64,000 nucleotides of DNA from positions 288,705-352,704 of the forward strand of contig NZ_WUQJ01000020.1 of NCBI RefSeq assembly GCF_011074955.1, in the 5' to 3' direction. The notes beneath the pieces were generated by a model. That model searched no databases and was not told where the DNA came from. It saw nothing but the letters and a program-made list of their open reading frames with translations. Made by a program: the position numbers and the translations under genes. Each line of letters opens with the position of its first letter. Position 1 is the stretch's first letter. Shown in pieces: positions 55,320 through 64,000 of this stretch. The DNA comes from Marinobacter caseinilyticus. GTDB lineage: Bacteria > Pseudomonadota > Gammaproteobacteria > Pseudomonadales > Oleiphilaceae.

Positions 55320-55341
55320 CCAACAAACGACCGTTTGTTGG
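55320..55341. promoter_or_regulatory. 22-bp palindrome upstream of the restriction operon
   Basis: Arms CCAACAAACG and CGTTTGTTGG separated by AC. Perfect 10-bp arms with a 2-base centre suit a dimeric repressor operator better than a hairpin. It lies ~330 bases upstream of the DUF4268 start and ~60 bases before the IS66 remnant. No gene is seen in 55162-55394. Confidence 0.5.
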
Positions 55342-55394
55342 AGTCGATCGAAAGGGTGAATCGTTATGCTGAATGATTGGAGTAAATGAAGTTT

Positions 55395-55718
55395 TGAGAA
55401 TTGTCGATCCTCAACGCCAACATGGTCCGGCGCTGGATCAGCGCGGCCCGGCGAGTGGGCCAGGGGCCACCAGCTTCATCGGCCTTTGTGCCGGTTAGAC
55501 TGCCGGCAGCCGCCAGTGTCTGGCGTCAACTATCTTGTCCGGTCATCCTAATTGTCGCCGAACACGCCAGTCATTCCAGCAATGCAATCACCGAAAAGCT
55601 CACCCACGAAGCGGCCGTCCTCAAGCGCCACAAGTTCGCCAGCCGCAATGAGCAGATGGGTGCGGTTCAGGGCCGGCTGCTGGGGGCCATTGACCATGAT
55701 GAACTGCTGCGCTCATGA
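55395..55718 (+). pseudogene. IS66-family transposase gene remnant
   Basis: The frame encodes NANMVRRWISAARRVGQGPP then SAFVPVRLP, like the tail of IS66 TnpA, and after ~25 unrelated residues KLTHEAAVLKRHKFASRNEQ, like the N-terminal part of IS66 TnpC, ending at a TGA at 55716. Normal TnpA and TnpC are separate genes with TnpB between them, so this is a deletion product without function. It marks old transposition at the right edge of the restriction island. Confidence 0.5.
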
Positions 55719-55900
55719 CAAAAGATGACTACTGATTCTATCGTGGTTTGACTTCCGACCAACAGCGGCTATCGTTTGTCTACGGGATTAAACTTCTTTG
55801 AGCTTTAGAAGAACTCTCCAGAGAGGCATCCGGCTCCGCGCACATATCCGCTATAAGCGCAGTAGAAGTCAAAATATTTTGGTTTTGTTCGGAGGAACGT

Positions 55901-57529
55901 ATGCCAGCTGTCTCGTCGATGATGACCATGCCTCTCCAGATATCATCACTTATTCGCCACGCCGATCGGGTCCACGGGGATGTCCAAATTGCCACTGCTG
56001 CCAATGGCGAAGTAGTGCACCGTCAGACCTGGTCAGATACCCATCGCCGCAGTAGCCAGCTTGCAGCCTCGCTTTTGGCGCTAGGTATCTCCGCCGGCGA
56101 GCGGGTTGCGACAATGGCTTGGTCGAGCCACAGGCATCTAGAAATTTACTACGCGGTCACTGGCATTGGTGCTGTTTGTCACACGGTAAATCCAAAGCTA
56201 TTCGTAGAACAGGTCCGCTACACCATGCAGCATGCGGAGGACGCCGCTGTCTTTGTCGATTTAGATTTTGTGCCTCTGCTGTTACAGATATTGCCGGATT
56301 GCCCCTCGCTACGGCACATAGTGCTTCTCGAAGACGACCCCGAGGCGCTCCGGTTGATTCCGACTGCTATTAGCTACGAGCAGTTTCTTGCGCAGGGTGA
56401 CGAGGATTTCGAGTGGCCAGGGTTCGACGAGAATGCTGGAGCTTACCTGTCTTATACCTCTGGCACCACGGGCAATCCAAAAGGAGTGCTTTACAGCCAC
56501 CGATCGACGATCCTACATACTTGGGCGCAATCCCTCCCGGACGCGATGAATTTGCGTTCACAGGATGTAATTGCGCCGGTTATTCAGTTCTTCCACGTTA
56601 ATGCTTTCGGTCTCCCTTGTGCAGCTGCAATGGTGGGAGCGAAATTGGTGTTTCCGGGGGCCGCGGTCGATGCGGCAAGCCTTTATGCGCTCTTTGAGTC
56701 AGAGCAGGTCACCATGAGTGCGGCGGTGCCAACGCTATGGCAACAGATGTTGAACCATCTAGAAGCCAACAACTGTCAACTCAACACGCTCGAACGCATT
56801 GTGGTTGGCGGATCAGCATGTCCGCCTAAGCTCATGCATGCTTATCAGAAGCAGTATGGAATAAAGATTCGTCACGTTTGGGGTATGACGGAAACGAGCC
56901 CACTCGGCGTGACTAACGCCTTCAAGGCGAAGCACGAAAATATAGGGGAGGAACAGCGTTATGCAGTCCAGGCCAAGCAGGGCCGACCTCTCTTTGGCGT
57001 CGAAATGAAAATCGTTGATTCAGAACAAAAGGAGCTTCCCCGGGATGGCCGCGCCGCAGGAGATATCGTTGTGCGTGGTCCCTGGATCTGCCGGGAGTAT
57101 TACCGCTCCGATGCCCCTGCGCTAAATGAGGATGGCTGGTTCATGACGGGAGATGTCGGCACCCTTGATCCTGATGGGTACATGCAGATCACCGATCGAA
57201 GCAAAGATGTAATCAAGACGGGGGGTGAGTGGATCAGCTCGATAGCGCTTGAGAATATTGCGCTATCTCATGACTCAATCGCTGATGCTGCCGTAATTGC
57301 TGTGCCTCATCCCAAGTGGGACGAGCGCCCCTTACTTGTCGCAGTGCTGAAACCTGGTTCGAGCGCTAAACCTGACCAAATTCTCGCACACTTTAACGGC
57401 AAAGTTGCCAAATGGTGGATCCCTGACGACGTCGTGTTTGCCGATAGCCTTCCCTACACAGCGACAGGAAAGATCGATAAAAAGCGAATTCGCGAGCAGT
57501 GGCGGAAACAGAAGCCTATAAAACAATAA
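55901..57529 (+). CDS. AMP-forming acyl-CoA ligase (AlkK/medium-chain type)
   Basis: 542 residues activating a carboxylic acid to its CoA ester with ATP. ATP motif [20 protein letters not shown] (about residue 180), then [25 protein letters not shown], the hinge [10 protein letters not shown] and the C-terminal Lys in [11 protein letters not shown]. Overall it looks like the AlkK/medium-chain fatty acyl-CoA ligase group. GGAGG precedes the ATG by about six bases. It ends 19 bases before the LIV-type binding protein gene, so the imported compound is probably a carboxylic acid that this enzyme activates (inferred). Confidence 0.92.
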   Translation: MPAVSSMMTMPLQISSLIRHADRVHGDVQIATAANGEVVHRQTWSDTHRRSSQLAASLLALGISAGERVATMAWSSHRHLEIYYAVTGIGAVCHTVNPKLFVEQVRYTMQHAEDAAVFVDLDFVPLLLQILPDCPSLRHIVLLEDDPEALRLIPTAISYEQFLAQGDEDFEWPGFDENAGAYLSYTSGTTGNPKGVLYSHRSTILHTWAQSLPDAMNLRSQDVIAPVIQFFHVNAFGLPCAAAMVGAKLVFPGAAVDAASLYALFESEQVTMSAAVPTLWQQMLNHLEANNCQLNTLERIVVGGSACPPKLMHAYQKQYGIKIRHVWGMTETSPLGVTNAFKAKHENIGEEQRYAVQAKQGRPLFGVEMKIVDSEQKELPRDGRAAGDIVVRGPWICREYYRSDAPALNEDGWFMTGDVGTLDPDGYMQITDRSKDVIKTGGEWISSIALENIALSHDSIADAAVIAVPHPKWDERPLLVAVLKPGSSAKPDQILAHFNGKVAKWWIPDDVVFADSLPYTATGKIDKKRIREQWRKQKPIKQ

Positions 57530-57548
57530 ATTCCGGAGGAGTCGATCA

Positions 57549-58784
57549 ATGAACCAGATAACGCTCAGTAAACTTGGCCGTGCAATCCTGACAACGGCGG
57601 TCATCACGGCTGCGACCAATGGCGCTCAAGCTGCGAATGTATCCGACGAAGTAGTGCGCATCGGCGTTATGACCGATATGTCAGGGCTTTACGCAGCGCA
57701 GAACGGCCCGGGATCCGTTGAAGCTGTGAAGATGGCGGTTGAAGACTTCGGTGGTAAGGTGCTAGGCAAACCGATTGAAGTCATTTCGGCAAATCACCAG
57801 AACAAGGCAGATACCGCATCAAGTTTGGCGCGGGAATGGTTCAGTGATGGGAAAGTCGACATGATTGGGAATCTCGGTCCGTCCCATACTGCGCTTGCAG
57901 TTGCTCAACGCGCTGAAGCTAGTAACCGCATCGCTATTTCGACCGGGGCCGCCACCACAAGACTTACTAACGAAGAGTGTACACCGAACTCCGTTCATTA
58001 TGTCTACGATACTTATGCAATGGCTAATGGTACGGCCCATGCGCTCGTTGAACAGGGTAAAAAAACGTGGACCTTCATTACTGTCGATTACGTTTTTGGT
58101 CGCGATCTAGAGAGGGATGCGATAGCCGTGGTCGAATCCAACGGCGGCGAAGTTCTTAGTAAGTTAAGCCATCCGCTCAAAACCAGCGACTTCACCTCAC
58201 AAATGTTGACTGCGCAAGCATCGGGCGCTGAAGTTATTGCTCTAGCTAATGCCGGTGGAGATACAATCAACGCCATCATGACGGCGAGCGAATTTAATAT
58301 TACTACCTCCAACCAGACAGTGGCTGCCTTGGTTCTGTTTCTATCCGATGTTCACTCACTCGGCCTGGAAACGGCGCAGGGCCTGATGCTAACCACGGCA
58401 TGGTACTGGGACCTTTCCAACGAAACACGAAAGTGGGCGGAGCGCTTCCTCGAGCGTACCAACAGCATGCCTAGCGATGCTCAGGCGGGGGATTACTCTT
58501 CAACCTTGCATTATCTTCGAGCGGTTGAAGCGGCCGGCACCGACGAAGCAAGTGCGGTTATGGCTAAGATGAAGTCAATGCCGATCAATGACATGTTCGC
58601 CACCAACGGCCAAATTCGCGAGGATGGACGTATGGTACACGATATGTATCTCGCTCAGGTCAAGACACCGGCGGAATCCAAACGTACGTGGGACTATTTC
58701 GACATCATAGCGACAATTCCAGCCGAGGATGCCTTCCAGCCGATATCAAAAGGAAACTGCCGCCTCGTGACGGACACAGAGTAA
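57549..58784 (+). CDS. ABC transporter substrate-binding protein, LIV family (operon 2)
   Basis: 411 residues, signal peptide ending NGAQAANV (residue ~27). It begins VVRIGVMTDMSGLYAAQNGP and keeps EVISANHQNKADTASSLARE and NGGEVLSKLSHPLKTSDFTS, the same plan as the protein at 10855. TCCGGAGGAG precedes the ATG. The ligand is probably a carboxylic acid, since an acyl-CoA ligase is the next gene upstream; this is inferred. Confidence 0.93.
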   Translation: MNQITLSKLGRAILTTAVITAATNGAQAANVSDEVVRIGVMTDMSGLYAAQNGPGSVEAVKMAVEDFGGKVLGKPIEVISANHQNKADTASSLAREWFSDGKVDMIGNLGPSHTALAVAQRAEASNRIAISTGAATTRLTNEECTPNSVHYVYDTYAMANGTAHALVEQGKKTWTFITVDYVFGRDLERDAIAVVESNGGEVLSKLSHPLKTSDFTSQMLTAQASGAEVIALANAGGDTINAIMTASEFNITTSNQTVAALVLFLSDVHSLGLETAQGLMLTTAWYWDLSNETRKWAERFLERTNSMPSDAQAGDYSSTLHYLRAVEAAGTDEASAVMAKMKSMPINDMFATNGQIREDGRMVHDMYLAQVKTPAESKRTWDYFDIIATIPAEDAFQPISKGNCRLVTDTE

Positions 58785-58887
58785 GGCGGTAGGTCGCTGC
58801 TCGACGAGCACCGTTCAGGAATTTCAACGAATAATCAGCTGTCTTTGCGGCTTGAGCACTGTGTCTTATTCGGGAGCGATCATCATA

Positions 58888-59652
58888 ATGAGCGAAATCT
58901 TGCTGGAAACTCGGGGCCTAAGTAAGGAGTTCAAAGGTTTTACTGCCGTCAGCGCGGTGGATTTGCAGATCCACCGTGGTACGATTCATGCTCTCATTGG
59001 TCCCAATGGAGCTGGTAAAACCACAGTATTCAATTTGCTGACCAAGTTCCTGCTGCCGAGTGGGGGACAAATCCTCTATAAGGGGCGCGACATTACCGCG
59101 GCCAAACCAGCAGACATCGCCCGCCAGGGCATCGTGCGTTCGTTTCAAATCTCTGCCGTTTTTCCGCACCTGACTGCGCACGAGAACCTCTTAATTGCAC
59201 TACAGCGCAAGGAGGGCCTGACGTTTCGTTTCTGGCGCTCACGACGGAGCCTAGACAGATTTCACGATCGCGCCCGGGAATTGCTCGCCAGTGTAGGACT
59301 GGAGCATCAGGCCGAGACAGTTGCCGTGGAGTTGCCCTACGGGAGTAAACGTTCTCTGGAAATCGTTACAACATTGGCATTGGATCCCGAACTACTGTTG
59401 TTAGACGAGCCGACCCAGGGAATGGGCCGGGAAGACGTGGACCGGGTGGTTGACTTGATTCGAGCGGTCTCCGCAAATCGCACCGTGCTCATGGTTGAGC
59501 ATAATCTTTCAGTTGTCTCTCGACTCTCGGATCACATCACGGTGCTCCAACGGGGCTCTGTGGTGGCTGAGGGAAACTACGAAACAGTCTCCAATAATCC
59601 CGAGGTTCGGGCGGCGTACATTGGAGGAAAGCATGAATCAACCAAGGCATGA
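58888..59652 (+). CDS. ABC transporter ATP-binding protein, LivG type (operon 2)
   Basis: 254 residues from ATG 58888 (frame open to 58852; GGGAG eleven bases upstream). Walker A GPNGAGKTT, SFQISAVFPHL, VELPYGSKRSLEIV and LLLLDEPTQGM, parallel to the LivG copy at 9240 over the whole length. It overlaps the LivF gene by 20 bases. Unlike copy 1, it follows the binding-protein gene. Confidence 0.93.
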   Translation: MSEILLETRGLSKEFKGFTAVSAVDLQIHRGTIHALIGPNGAGKTTVFNLLTKFLLPSGGQILYKGRDITAAKPADIARQGIVRSFQISAVFPHLTAHENLLIALQRKEGLTFRFWRSRRSLDRFHDRARELLASVGLEHQAETVAVELPYGSKRSLEIVTTLALDPELLLLDEPTQGMGREDVDRVVDLIRAVSANRTVLMVEHNLSVVSRLSDHITVLQRGSVVAEGNYETVSNNPEVRAAYIGGKHESTKA

Positions 59653-60388
59653 GGATCAGTCGGCGGCTCCGTCGCAAATTGCCGACAACGCCGAAGAGCA
59701 TCTGTGCATACGTGACCTCCATGCATACTACGGTGAGTCCCATATTCTGCATGGTCTCAATATAAAAGTTTGGCGGGGAGATGTTGTTACTCTACTCGGA
59801 CGAAATGGTGCCGGCCGCTCGACGACCCTGCGCGCAATTCTGGGGTTAGTGGATAAGCGTAGTGGTTCGATTCTGCTTAATGGCACGGAAACGGTACGGT
59901 TACCACCGTATCGCATTGCCCGACTGGGTATAGCCTTTTGTCCGGAAGAGCGAGCAATTTTCGCCAGCCTGAACGTTGAAGAGAACCTTATGTTGCCGCC
60001 GATAGTGGGAACCGGGGGCATGAGTGTTGAAGAGATTTACTCGCTTTTCCCCAATCTCGCCGAACGCCGCAAGAGCCAAGGCACCCGGCTCTCCGGCGGT
60101 GAACAGCAAATGCTCGCTATCGCACGTATTTTACGCACAGGTGCAGACCTGCTACTCCTCGACGAAATTACTGAGGGTCTGGCGCCAGTGATCGTTGAGC
60201 GCCTGAGCGAAGTGATCGCCCTGTTAAAACAGCGGAGGTATACCATCGTCCTTGCTGAACAACCTTCCTTTGCAGCACCGCTAGCCGATCGAAACTACAT
60301 AATCGAGCATGGGCAAGTAGTCGAGGAGATCGCTGCCGAGGAAATGGAGGAAAAGCATGAACTTGTGGAGTCATATCTGAGTGTATAG
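59633..60388 (+). CDS. ABC transporter ATP-binding protein, LivF type (operon 2), Walker A Arg
   Basis: 251 residues from ATG 59633 (TTGGAGG five bases upstream; frame open to 59495). N-terminal 25 residues are a variable Gln/Ala-rich tail absent from copy 1. Walker A is GRNGAGRS (residues ~56-63) with Arg62 where Lys is usual; signature LSGGEQQMLAIAR and Walker B LLLLDEITEGLAP are intact. It shares the Arg and the DEITEG wording with the copy at 10003. Confidence 0.92.
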   Translation: MNQPRHEDQSAAPSQIADNAEEHLCIRDLHAYYGESHILHGLNIKVWRGDVVTLLGRNGAGRSTTLRAILGLVDKRSGSILLNGTETVRLPPYRIARLGIAFCPEERAIFASLNVEENLMLPPIVGTGGMSVEEIYSLFPNLAERRKSQGTRLSGGEQQMLAIARILRTGADLLLLDEITEGLAPVIVERLSEVIALLKQRRYTIVLAEQPSFAAPLADRNYIIEHGQVVEEIAAEEMEEKHELVESYLSV

Positions 60389-60543
60389 CAAGCGGAGGAG
60401 GGTGGTGCAGGACCTATGGCGATCTCGCGCTGAGCCAATTCGGGAGGAAAAGAGATCAACTCGGTTCGCCGTGTAAACATAAACTAGCGGGGCGCCACCA
60501 TGTTGGCGTTGCGACGGCCATGAGAGATTAGGGGGACTAGGAA

Positions 60544-61431
60544 ATGGACGAGATCTTCGGTTTTCCACCGCAACTTTTGCTCGCCCAAATATTCATGGGT
60601 CTGATCAATGGCTCATTTTATGCGGTACTTAGCCTCGGCCTCGCTGTAATCTTTGGACTGCTTCGCATTATCAACTTCTCCCATGGCGCAATGTACATGC
60701 TAGGTGCGTTCTCCGCTTGGTTTGGCTTGCAGTACCTTGGCATCAACTATTGGCTTGCTCTCATTCTTTCTCCTTTAGCAGTCGGTGTGTTCGGGCTCTT
60801 AATTGAGCGCACTATGCTACGCAGGATCCGCCATGTGGACCACCTCTACGGTTTGCTGCTAACATTTGGAATAGCATTAATCTTGGAAGGTGCGTTCGTT
60901 CACTTCTTTGGCGTGGCGGGTCAGCGATACCCTACGCCTGACGCGCTGCAAGGCGGTATCAATCTGGGTTTTATGTTTCTCCCGTACTACCGAGCCTGGG
61001 TGATCATCGCATCGGTAGTTATCTGTCTGGGCACATGGTTAATTATCGAGCGCACTAAGATTGGCGCCTACCTGCGCGCCGGAACCGAAAATCCTGACAT
61101 GGTCCAAGCTTTCGGAATTAATGTTCCCCTCATGACGAGCCTGACCTACGGTTTTGGTGTCGCGCTTTCGGCATTCGCCGGTGTGCTAGCAGCTCCTCTT
61201 GTGAGTGTGAGTCCGTATATGGGTTCAAATCTCATTATCGTCGTTTTTGCGGTAGTGGTAATTGGTGGTATGGGCTCTTTACTCGGTGCGGTTATTACGG
61301 GATTAGCCTTAGGCGTTATCGAGGGGTTGACTAAGGTGTTCTACTCGGAGGCAGCTGGTCTAGTCATCTTCATGATTATGATTATCGTCCTGCTAGTACG
61401 TCCGGCAGGTCTATTTGGACGACCAGAGTAG
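60544..61431 (+). CDS. ABC transporter permease, LivH type (operon 2)
   Basis: 295-residue permease, about eight helices, with SLGLAVIFGLLRIINFSHGA, LLIERTMLRRIRHVDHLYGL, GTENPDMVQAFGINVPLMTS and VVIGGMGSLLGAVITG. A 155-base gap separates it from LivF. Clearly homologous to the permease at 12160. Confidence 0.94.
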   Translation: MDEIFGFPPQLLLAQIFMGLINGSFYAVLSLGLAVIFGLLRIINFSHGAMYMLGAFSAWFGLQYLGINYWLALILSPLAVGVFGLLIERTMLRRIRHVDHLYGLLLTFGIALILEGAFVHFFGVAGQRYPTPDALQGGINLGFMFLPYYRAWVIIASVVICLGTWLIIERTKIGAYLRAGTENPDMVQAFGINVPLMTSLTYGFGVALSAFAGVLAAPLVSVSPYMGSNLIIVVFAVVVIGGMGSLLGAVITGLALGVIEGLTKVFYSEAAGLVIFMIMIIVLLVRPAGLFGRPE

Positions 61432-61443
61432 GAGGGGCGCTCG

Positions 61444-62442
61444 ATGAACCGTACCATTGTATTTTATGTAATCCTGTTTTTGGCAGCCATGGTTGCGCCC
61501 GTCGTCCTGTACCCTTTTCTTTTAATGGAGTTGCTTTGTTTCGCTTTGTTTGCCAGCGCCTTCAACCTGTTACTTGGTTATGCGGGCCTTTTGTCGTTCG
61601 GCCATGCTGCATTTTTCGGAATGGCTGCCTATATCAGTAGTATCCTAATGCGCGACTATGGCTGGCCTATAGAATTCGGGCTGCTTGCCAGCGTTCTTGG
61701 CAGTGCCTTGTTGGGCCTTGTTTTTGGTTGGATCGCTATTCGCCGCTCCGGTATCTATTTCGCAATGATAACGCTGGCGCTGGCCCAGGCAGTGTATTTT
61801 TTAGCAGTCCAGGGAAGCGGTATTACTGGAGGTGACGATGGATTGCACGGTGTTCCCCGGGGAAACTTTTTTGGACTATTAGATCTCAGCGAGCCTCTAA
61901 TCCTTTACTACTTTGTGCTTGGAGTGTTTATCGGCGCATTTTGGCTAATCCAGCGTATTGTGCACTCACCTTTCGGCCTGATTCTCAAGGCGGTTCGTGA
62001 CAACGAGCCACGCGCAATTTCTCTGGGCTATGACGTAGGCCACTACAAACTACTTGTGTTCGTATTGTCGGCTGCACTTGCGGGTTTGGCGGGATCATTG
62101 AAATCCATCGTATTCCAGCTTGCATCGCTATCCGATGTCCATTGGCATACCTCGGGGGAAGTCATTCTAATGACACTGCTGGGGGGGATGGGTACAATTT
62201 TTGGACCTCTGGTGGGCGCAGGAATTGTAGTGACGTTTAAGCATTCCTTAGCTCAGGGAATTCTCGCCGAGTCGCTGCCAATCGTAATGGGTTTCCTCTT
62301 TGTGGTGTGCGTTCTGGTCTTTCGCCGTGGCGTCGTGGGGGAGGTCCAAGCGTTTTTGAAATCAAGAAGTGGCAATGGTATCGAACGGGATGTTCCGCTG
62401 GAACCGCCGCAGCCAAAGGTTTCGATGAAGCGCCGCCGTTAA
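61444..62442 (+). CDS. ABC transporter permease, LivM type (operon 2)
   Basis: 332-residue permease with LLGYAGLLSFGHAAFFGMAA, IRRSGIYFAMITLALAQAVY, RDNEPRAISLGYDVGHYKLL and GEVILMTLLGGMGTIFGPLV. It has a longer basic C-terminal tail than copy 1 (KSRSGNGIERDVPLEPPQPK). AGGAGG lies nine bases before the ATG. Last gene before the IS element. Confidence 0.94.
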   Translation: MNRTIVFYVILFLAAMVAPVVLYPFLLMELLCFALFASAFNLLLGYAGLLSFGHAAFFGMAAYISSILMRDYGWPIEFGLLASVLGSALLGLVFGWIAIRRSGIYFAMITLALAQAVYFLAVQGSGITGGDDGLHGVPRGNFFGLLDLSEPLILYYFVLGVFIGAFWLIQRIVHSPFGLILKAVRDNEPRAISLGYDVGHYKLLVFVLSAALAGLAGSLKSIVFQLASLSDVHWHTSGEVILMTLLGGMGTIFGPLVGAGIVVTFKHSLAQGILAESLPIVMGFLFVVCVLVFRRGVVGEVQAFLKSRSGNGIERDVPLEPPQPKVSMKRRR

Positions 62443-62691
62443 ACTAACGGATGCTACTTCCGATATGCGTAAACTTTGGTAGCTAATTCGATATTCACAG
62501 CGCAAATACGTTATCGAGCCGATCAGCGGCTGAATTAAACATATGCGGGGTTTCCGTCAGTTTAGTATGCAGTTGTTATCGGCAAAATCTGGGTGGGGAT
62601 GGCTGAGGTTAGGTTAGCCCTTTAAACCCGATTGTTCCGATTTTCCTTTAGGTGGATAACAAGGAACTTGTCCTTGTGAAAGGAGTTATAA
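62443..62691. other. Gap after LIV operon 2
   Basis: No gene or clear terminator is seen. It is AT-rich. TATAAT occurs at 62687-62692, just at the start of the possible interrupted reading frame, but a matching -35 box at normal spacing is not clear. Confidence 0.3.
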
Positions 62692-62811
62692 TTGGGCCTG
62701 GTGTTTGAGGATTTGAAAGAAGGGAAGGCGGCGTATCTGGCTGTTAGGCAATCGCCAAACAACCAAACCAATCAGAGGTGGGTTCTACCCCGTTTCCACG
62801 GACGGTTTTAA
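62692..62811 (+). pseudogene. Possible gene start interrupted by the IS3 element
   Basis: AAAGGAG (62680-62686) stands before TTG 62692, from which the frame reads LGLVFEDLKEGKAAYLAVRQ and on to the IS end at 62779, stopping inside the element at 62809-62811. The ribosome site and protein-like sequence suggest a gene whose first ~29 codons remain. I do not recognise it. Confidence 0.3.
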
Positions 62812-63603
62812 AACGGCTGACAACTTCAGATCCTGAGCGGCAACTCTACGTCGCATCCTGGGATTATGGAACCGCTCAATGTAGTCGAATACATCAGCTC
62901 GCGCTTCGTTCTGAGTTCGGTAGCGCCGGTGGTGAATTCGCTCCCGCTTGAGCATCCCGAAGAATCCCTCGCAGGCGGCATTATCGCCACAATGACCAAC
63001 TGCACTCATGCTACTCACCAAGCGATTACTGCCGAGATATCGTTGATAGTCTCCGCTGGTGAATTGGCTGCCTCGATCTGAATGCAGGATCACAGGGATA
63101 TTCCCCTGTCGCTGCCAAACGGCCATCTCAACCGCTCTGATCACCATATACCGATCCTGCCGGTGATGCATGGACCAACCAACGACCAGCTTGCTGAACA
63201 GGTCGAGGACCACGCAGAGAAAGAGTTTTCCTTCCTGCGTGGTTATTTCTGTTATATCCGTCACCCACTTGGTGTCCGGCTCCAGAGCGGAGAAATTCCG
63301 CTCCAGATGATTCCGGATACCCGGTGGCCGATAAGATTGACGTCCCAAGCGTCCGCGCTTCTTCCGTGGCCAACCCTGAATGCCGTGTTTGGCCATCAAT
63401 CGCGCAACACGGTTCAGACTGGTTGAAGCACCCTCGGCAACCAGGTCCTCGTGCATGCGGGGTGAGCCAATCATGCCACCGCTATCGTCATGAATCTCTC
63501 TGATGCGCGACAGCAAGTGCTGATTCGCCTTTGCCCTGGCGGACTCAGGGCGAGATACCCAAGCGTAATAACCGCTGGCCGACACCTTCAGGCATCGGCA
63601 CAT
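62785..63603 (-). CDS. IS3-family transposase OrfB (DDE domain)
   Basis: 272 residues from ATG 63603. Catalytic Asp in [10 protein letters not shown], Asp in [10 protein letters not shown] and Glu in [15 protein letters not shown] form the DDE site. The frame is open further upstream through [11 protein letters not shown], typical OrfB sequence, so the true product is an OrfAB fusion made by -1 frameshifting near GCAAAGGAG at ~63660. The stop codon lies in the terminal inverted repeat. Confidence 0.92.
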   Translation of the reverse strand: MCRCLKVSASGYYAWVSRPESARAKANQHLLSRIREIHDDSGGMIGSPRMHEDLVAEGASTSLNRVARLMAKHGIQGWPRKKRGRLGRQSYRPPGIRNHLERNFSALEPDTKWVTDITEITTQEGKLFLCVVLDLFSKLVVGWSMHHRQDRYMVIRAVEMAVWQRQGNIPVILHSDRGSQFTSGDYQRYLGSNRLVSSMSAVGHCGDNAACEGFFGMLKRERIHHRRYRTQNEARADVFDYIERFHNPRMRRRVAAQDLKLSAVLKPSVETG

Positions 63604-63650
63604 AAGACGTATGGGGAAATGATTGCGACAACGTTGAATCGCCTGATACC

Positions 63651-63938
63651 TCAGGACGACTCCTTTGCGAAGAACACTGCCGCTTCGCGCAAAAAATCAC
63701 GCTCCTTCTTCACTCGGGCTAACTCTCGCTTGAGACGGGCAACCTCCTCATCTCTGGGGGAACCAGAGCCCTTGAAGGCCTTGTCCGTCTCCTCATCCGC
63801 TTCTCTGCGCCAACGAGATAGCAGGTTGGGATTAATTCCAACCTCCAGAGCTATCTGGCGACAACTCACACCGGGTTGCCGGGTTAAAGCAATGGCTTCG
63901 CGTTTGAACTCTGGGCTATATTTTCTGCGTCTGGACAT
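63651..63938 (-). CDS. IS3-family transposase OrfA
   Basis: 95 residues from ATG 63938 (AAAGGAG five bases upstream; a GTG at 63944 is a less likely start). Helix-turn-helix in [20 protein letters not shown] and [20 protein letters not shown], followed by a leucine-zipper-like helix ([20 protein letters not shown]). It binds the element ends and, fused to OrfB by frameshifting, forms the transposase. Confidence 0.93.
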   Translation of the reverse strand: MSRRRKYSPEFKREAIALTRQPGVSCRQIALEVGINPNLLSRWRREADEETDKAFKGSGSPRDEEVARLKRELARVKKERDFLREAAVFFAKESS

Positions 63939-64000
63939 GAACACTCCTTTGGCACAGTGTGCCTCTTTTCAGGAATGTCCGCAGTAACGGGGTAGAACCC

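Larger units (their letters stand above)
62779..64000 (-). mobile_element. IS3-family insertion sequence, near complete
   Basis: Inverted ends: left GGGTTCTACCCCGTT at 62780-62794 and its match at 63986-64000, with CGGAC conserved further in (24-base ends, four mismatches in the inner part). With the preceding T at 62779, the left end reads TGGGTT, giving the TG...CA tips usual for IS3; the final A would be base 64001, beyond the window. Contains orfA and orfB on the minus strand. The flanking duplication cannot be checked because the right side is missing. Confidence 0.85.

Noticed and set aside
1..64000. CRISPR arrays, tRNA and rRNA genes
   Set aside because: No regularly spaced direct repeats, tRNA cloverleaf or rRNA core sequences were recognised on either strand by eye.

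Overview
The window looks like about 64 kb of chromosome from a marine or halophilic gammaproteobacterium (Oceanospirillales/Alteromonadales type; Marinobacter or Saccharospirillum relatives are a reasonable guess, not proven). The basis is the gene mix: TRAP transporters, a FadE-type acyl-CoA dehydrogenase, a YbiT-type ABC-F protein, a DUF1302/DUF1329 pair with a VolA/Pla-1-type lipase, and E. coli-like GntR, GntK, Tpx and YfcG. The backbone is moderately GC-rich. Parts of 45-47 kb and 56-62.4 kb are visibly more AT-rich.

Layout. 0-4.4 kb: the end of a TRAP permease, then stress genes (hydrolase-OsmC fusion, tpx, yfcG, YHS protein). 4.4-9.0 kb: a minus-strand gluconate operon (TRAP P-Q-M, gntK, gntR) with a perfect 16-bp GntR operator and a promoter at its head. 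9.2-14.0 kb: a LIV-type ABC uptake operon (copy 1). 14.1-24.0 kb: an ECF sigma/anti-sigma/secreted protein group and a TPR-beta-barrel gene on minus, divergent from a lipase lipoprotein-DUF1302-DUF1329 operon that has an ECF-type promoter. 24-44.9 kb: housekeeping and metabolic genes, including ornithine cyclodeaminase-like protein, ABC exporter, sulfite dehydrogenase with cytochrome c, CDF transporter, ybiT, AEC transporter, D-aminoacylase-like amidohydrolase, a TetR/MEST-like hydrolase pair, DUF4398/OmpA lipoproteins, fadE, a DksA-like protein, fructosamine kinase, LysR and a DMT transporter.

44.9-55.9 kb is an accessory defence-type island, all on the minus strand: a DUF4268 putative nuclease, hsdM, hsdS, hsdR, a Cys-rich unknown, then a coupled pair made of a pentapeptide-repeat potassium-channel-like protein and a pol-beta nucleotidyltransferase. 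Gene debris lies at both edges: a C-terminal coding fragment on the left and an IS66 remnant on the right. 55.9-62.4 kb holds an acyl-CoA ligase plus LIV-type operon copy 2, with a different gene order from copy 1. An IS3-family element fills the last 1.2 kb and may interrupt the start of a gene.

The most interesting candidates are the channel + nucleotidyltransferase module beside the type I restriction system, and the ECF-controlled surface-lipase locus with a Slam-like TPR-barrel protein. No rRNA, tRNA or CRISPR array was seen.
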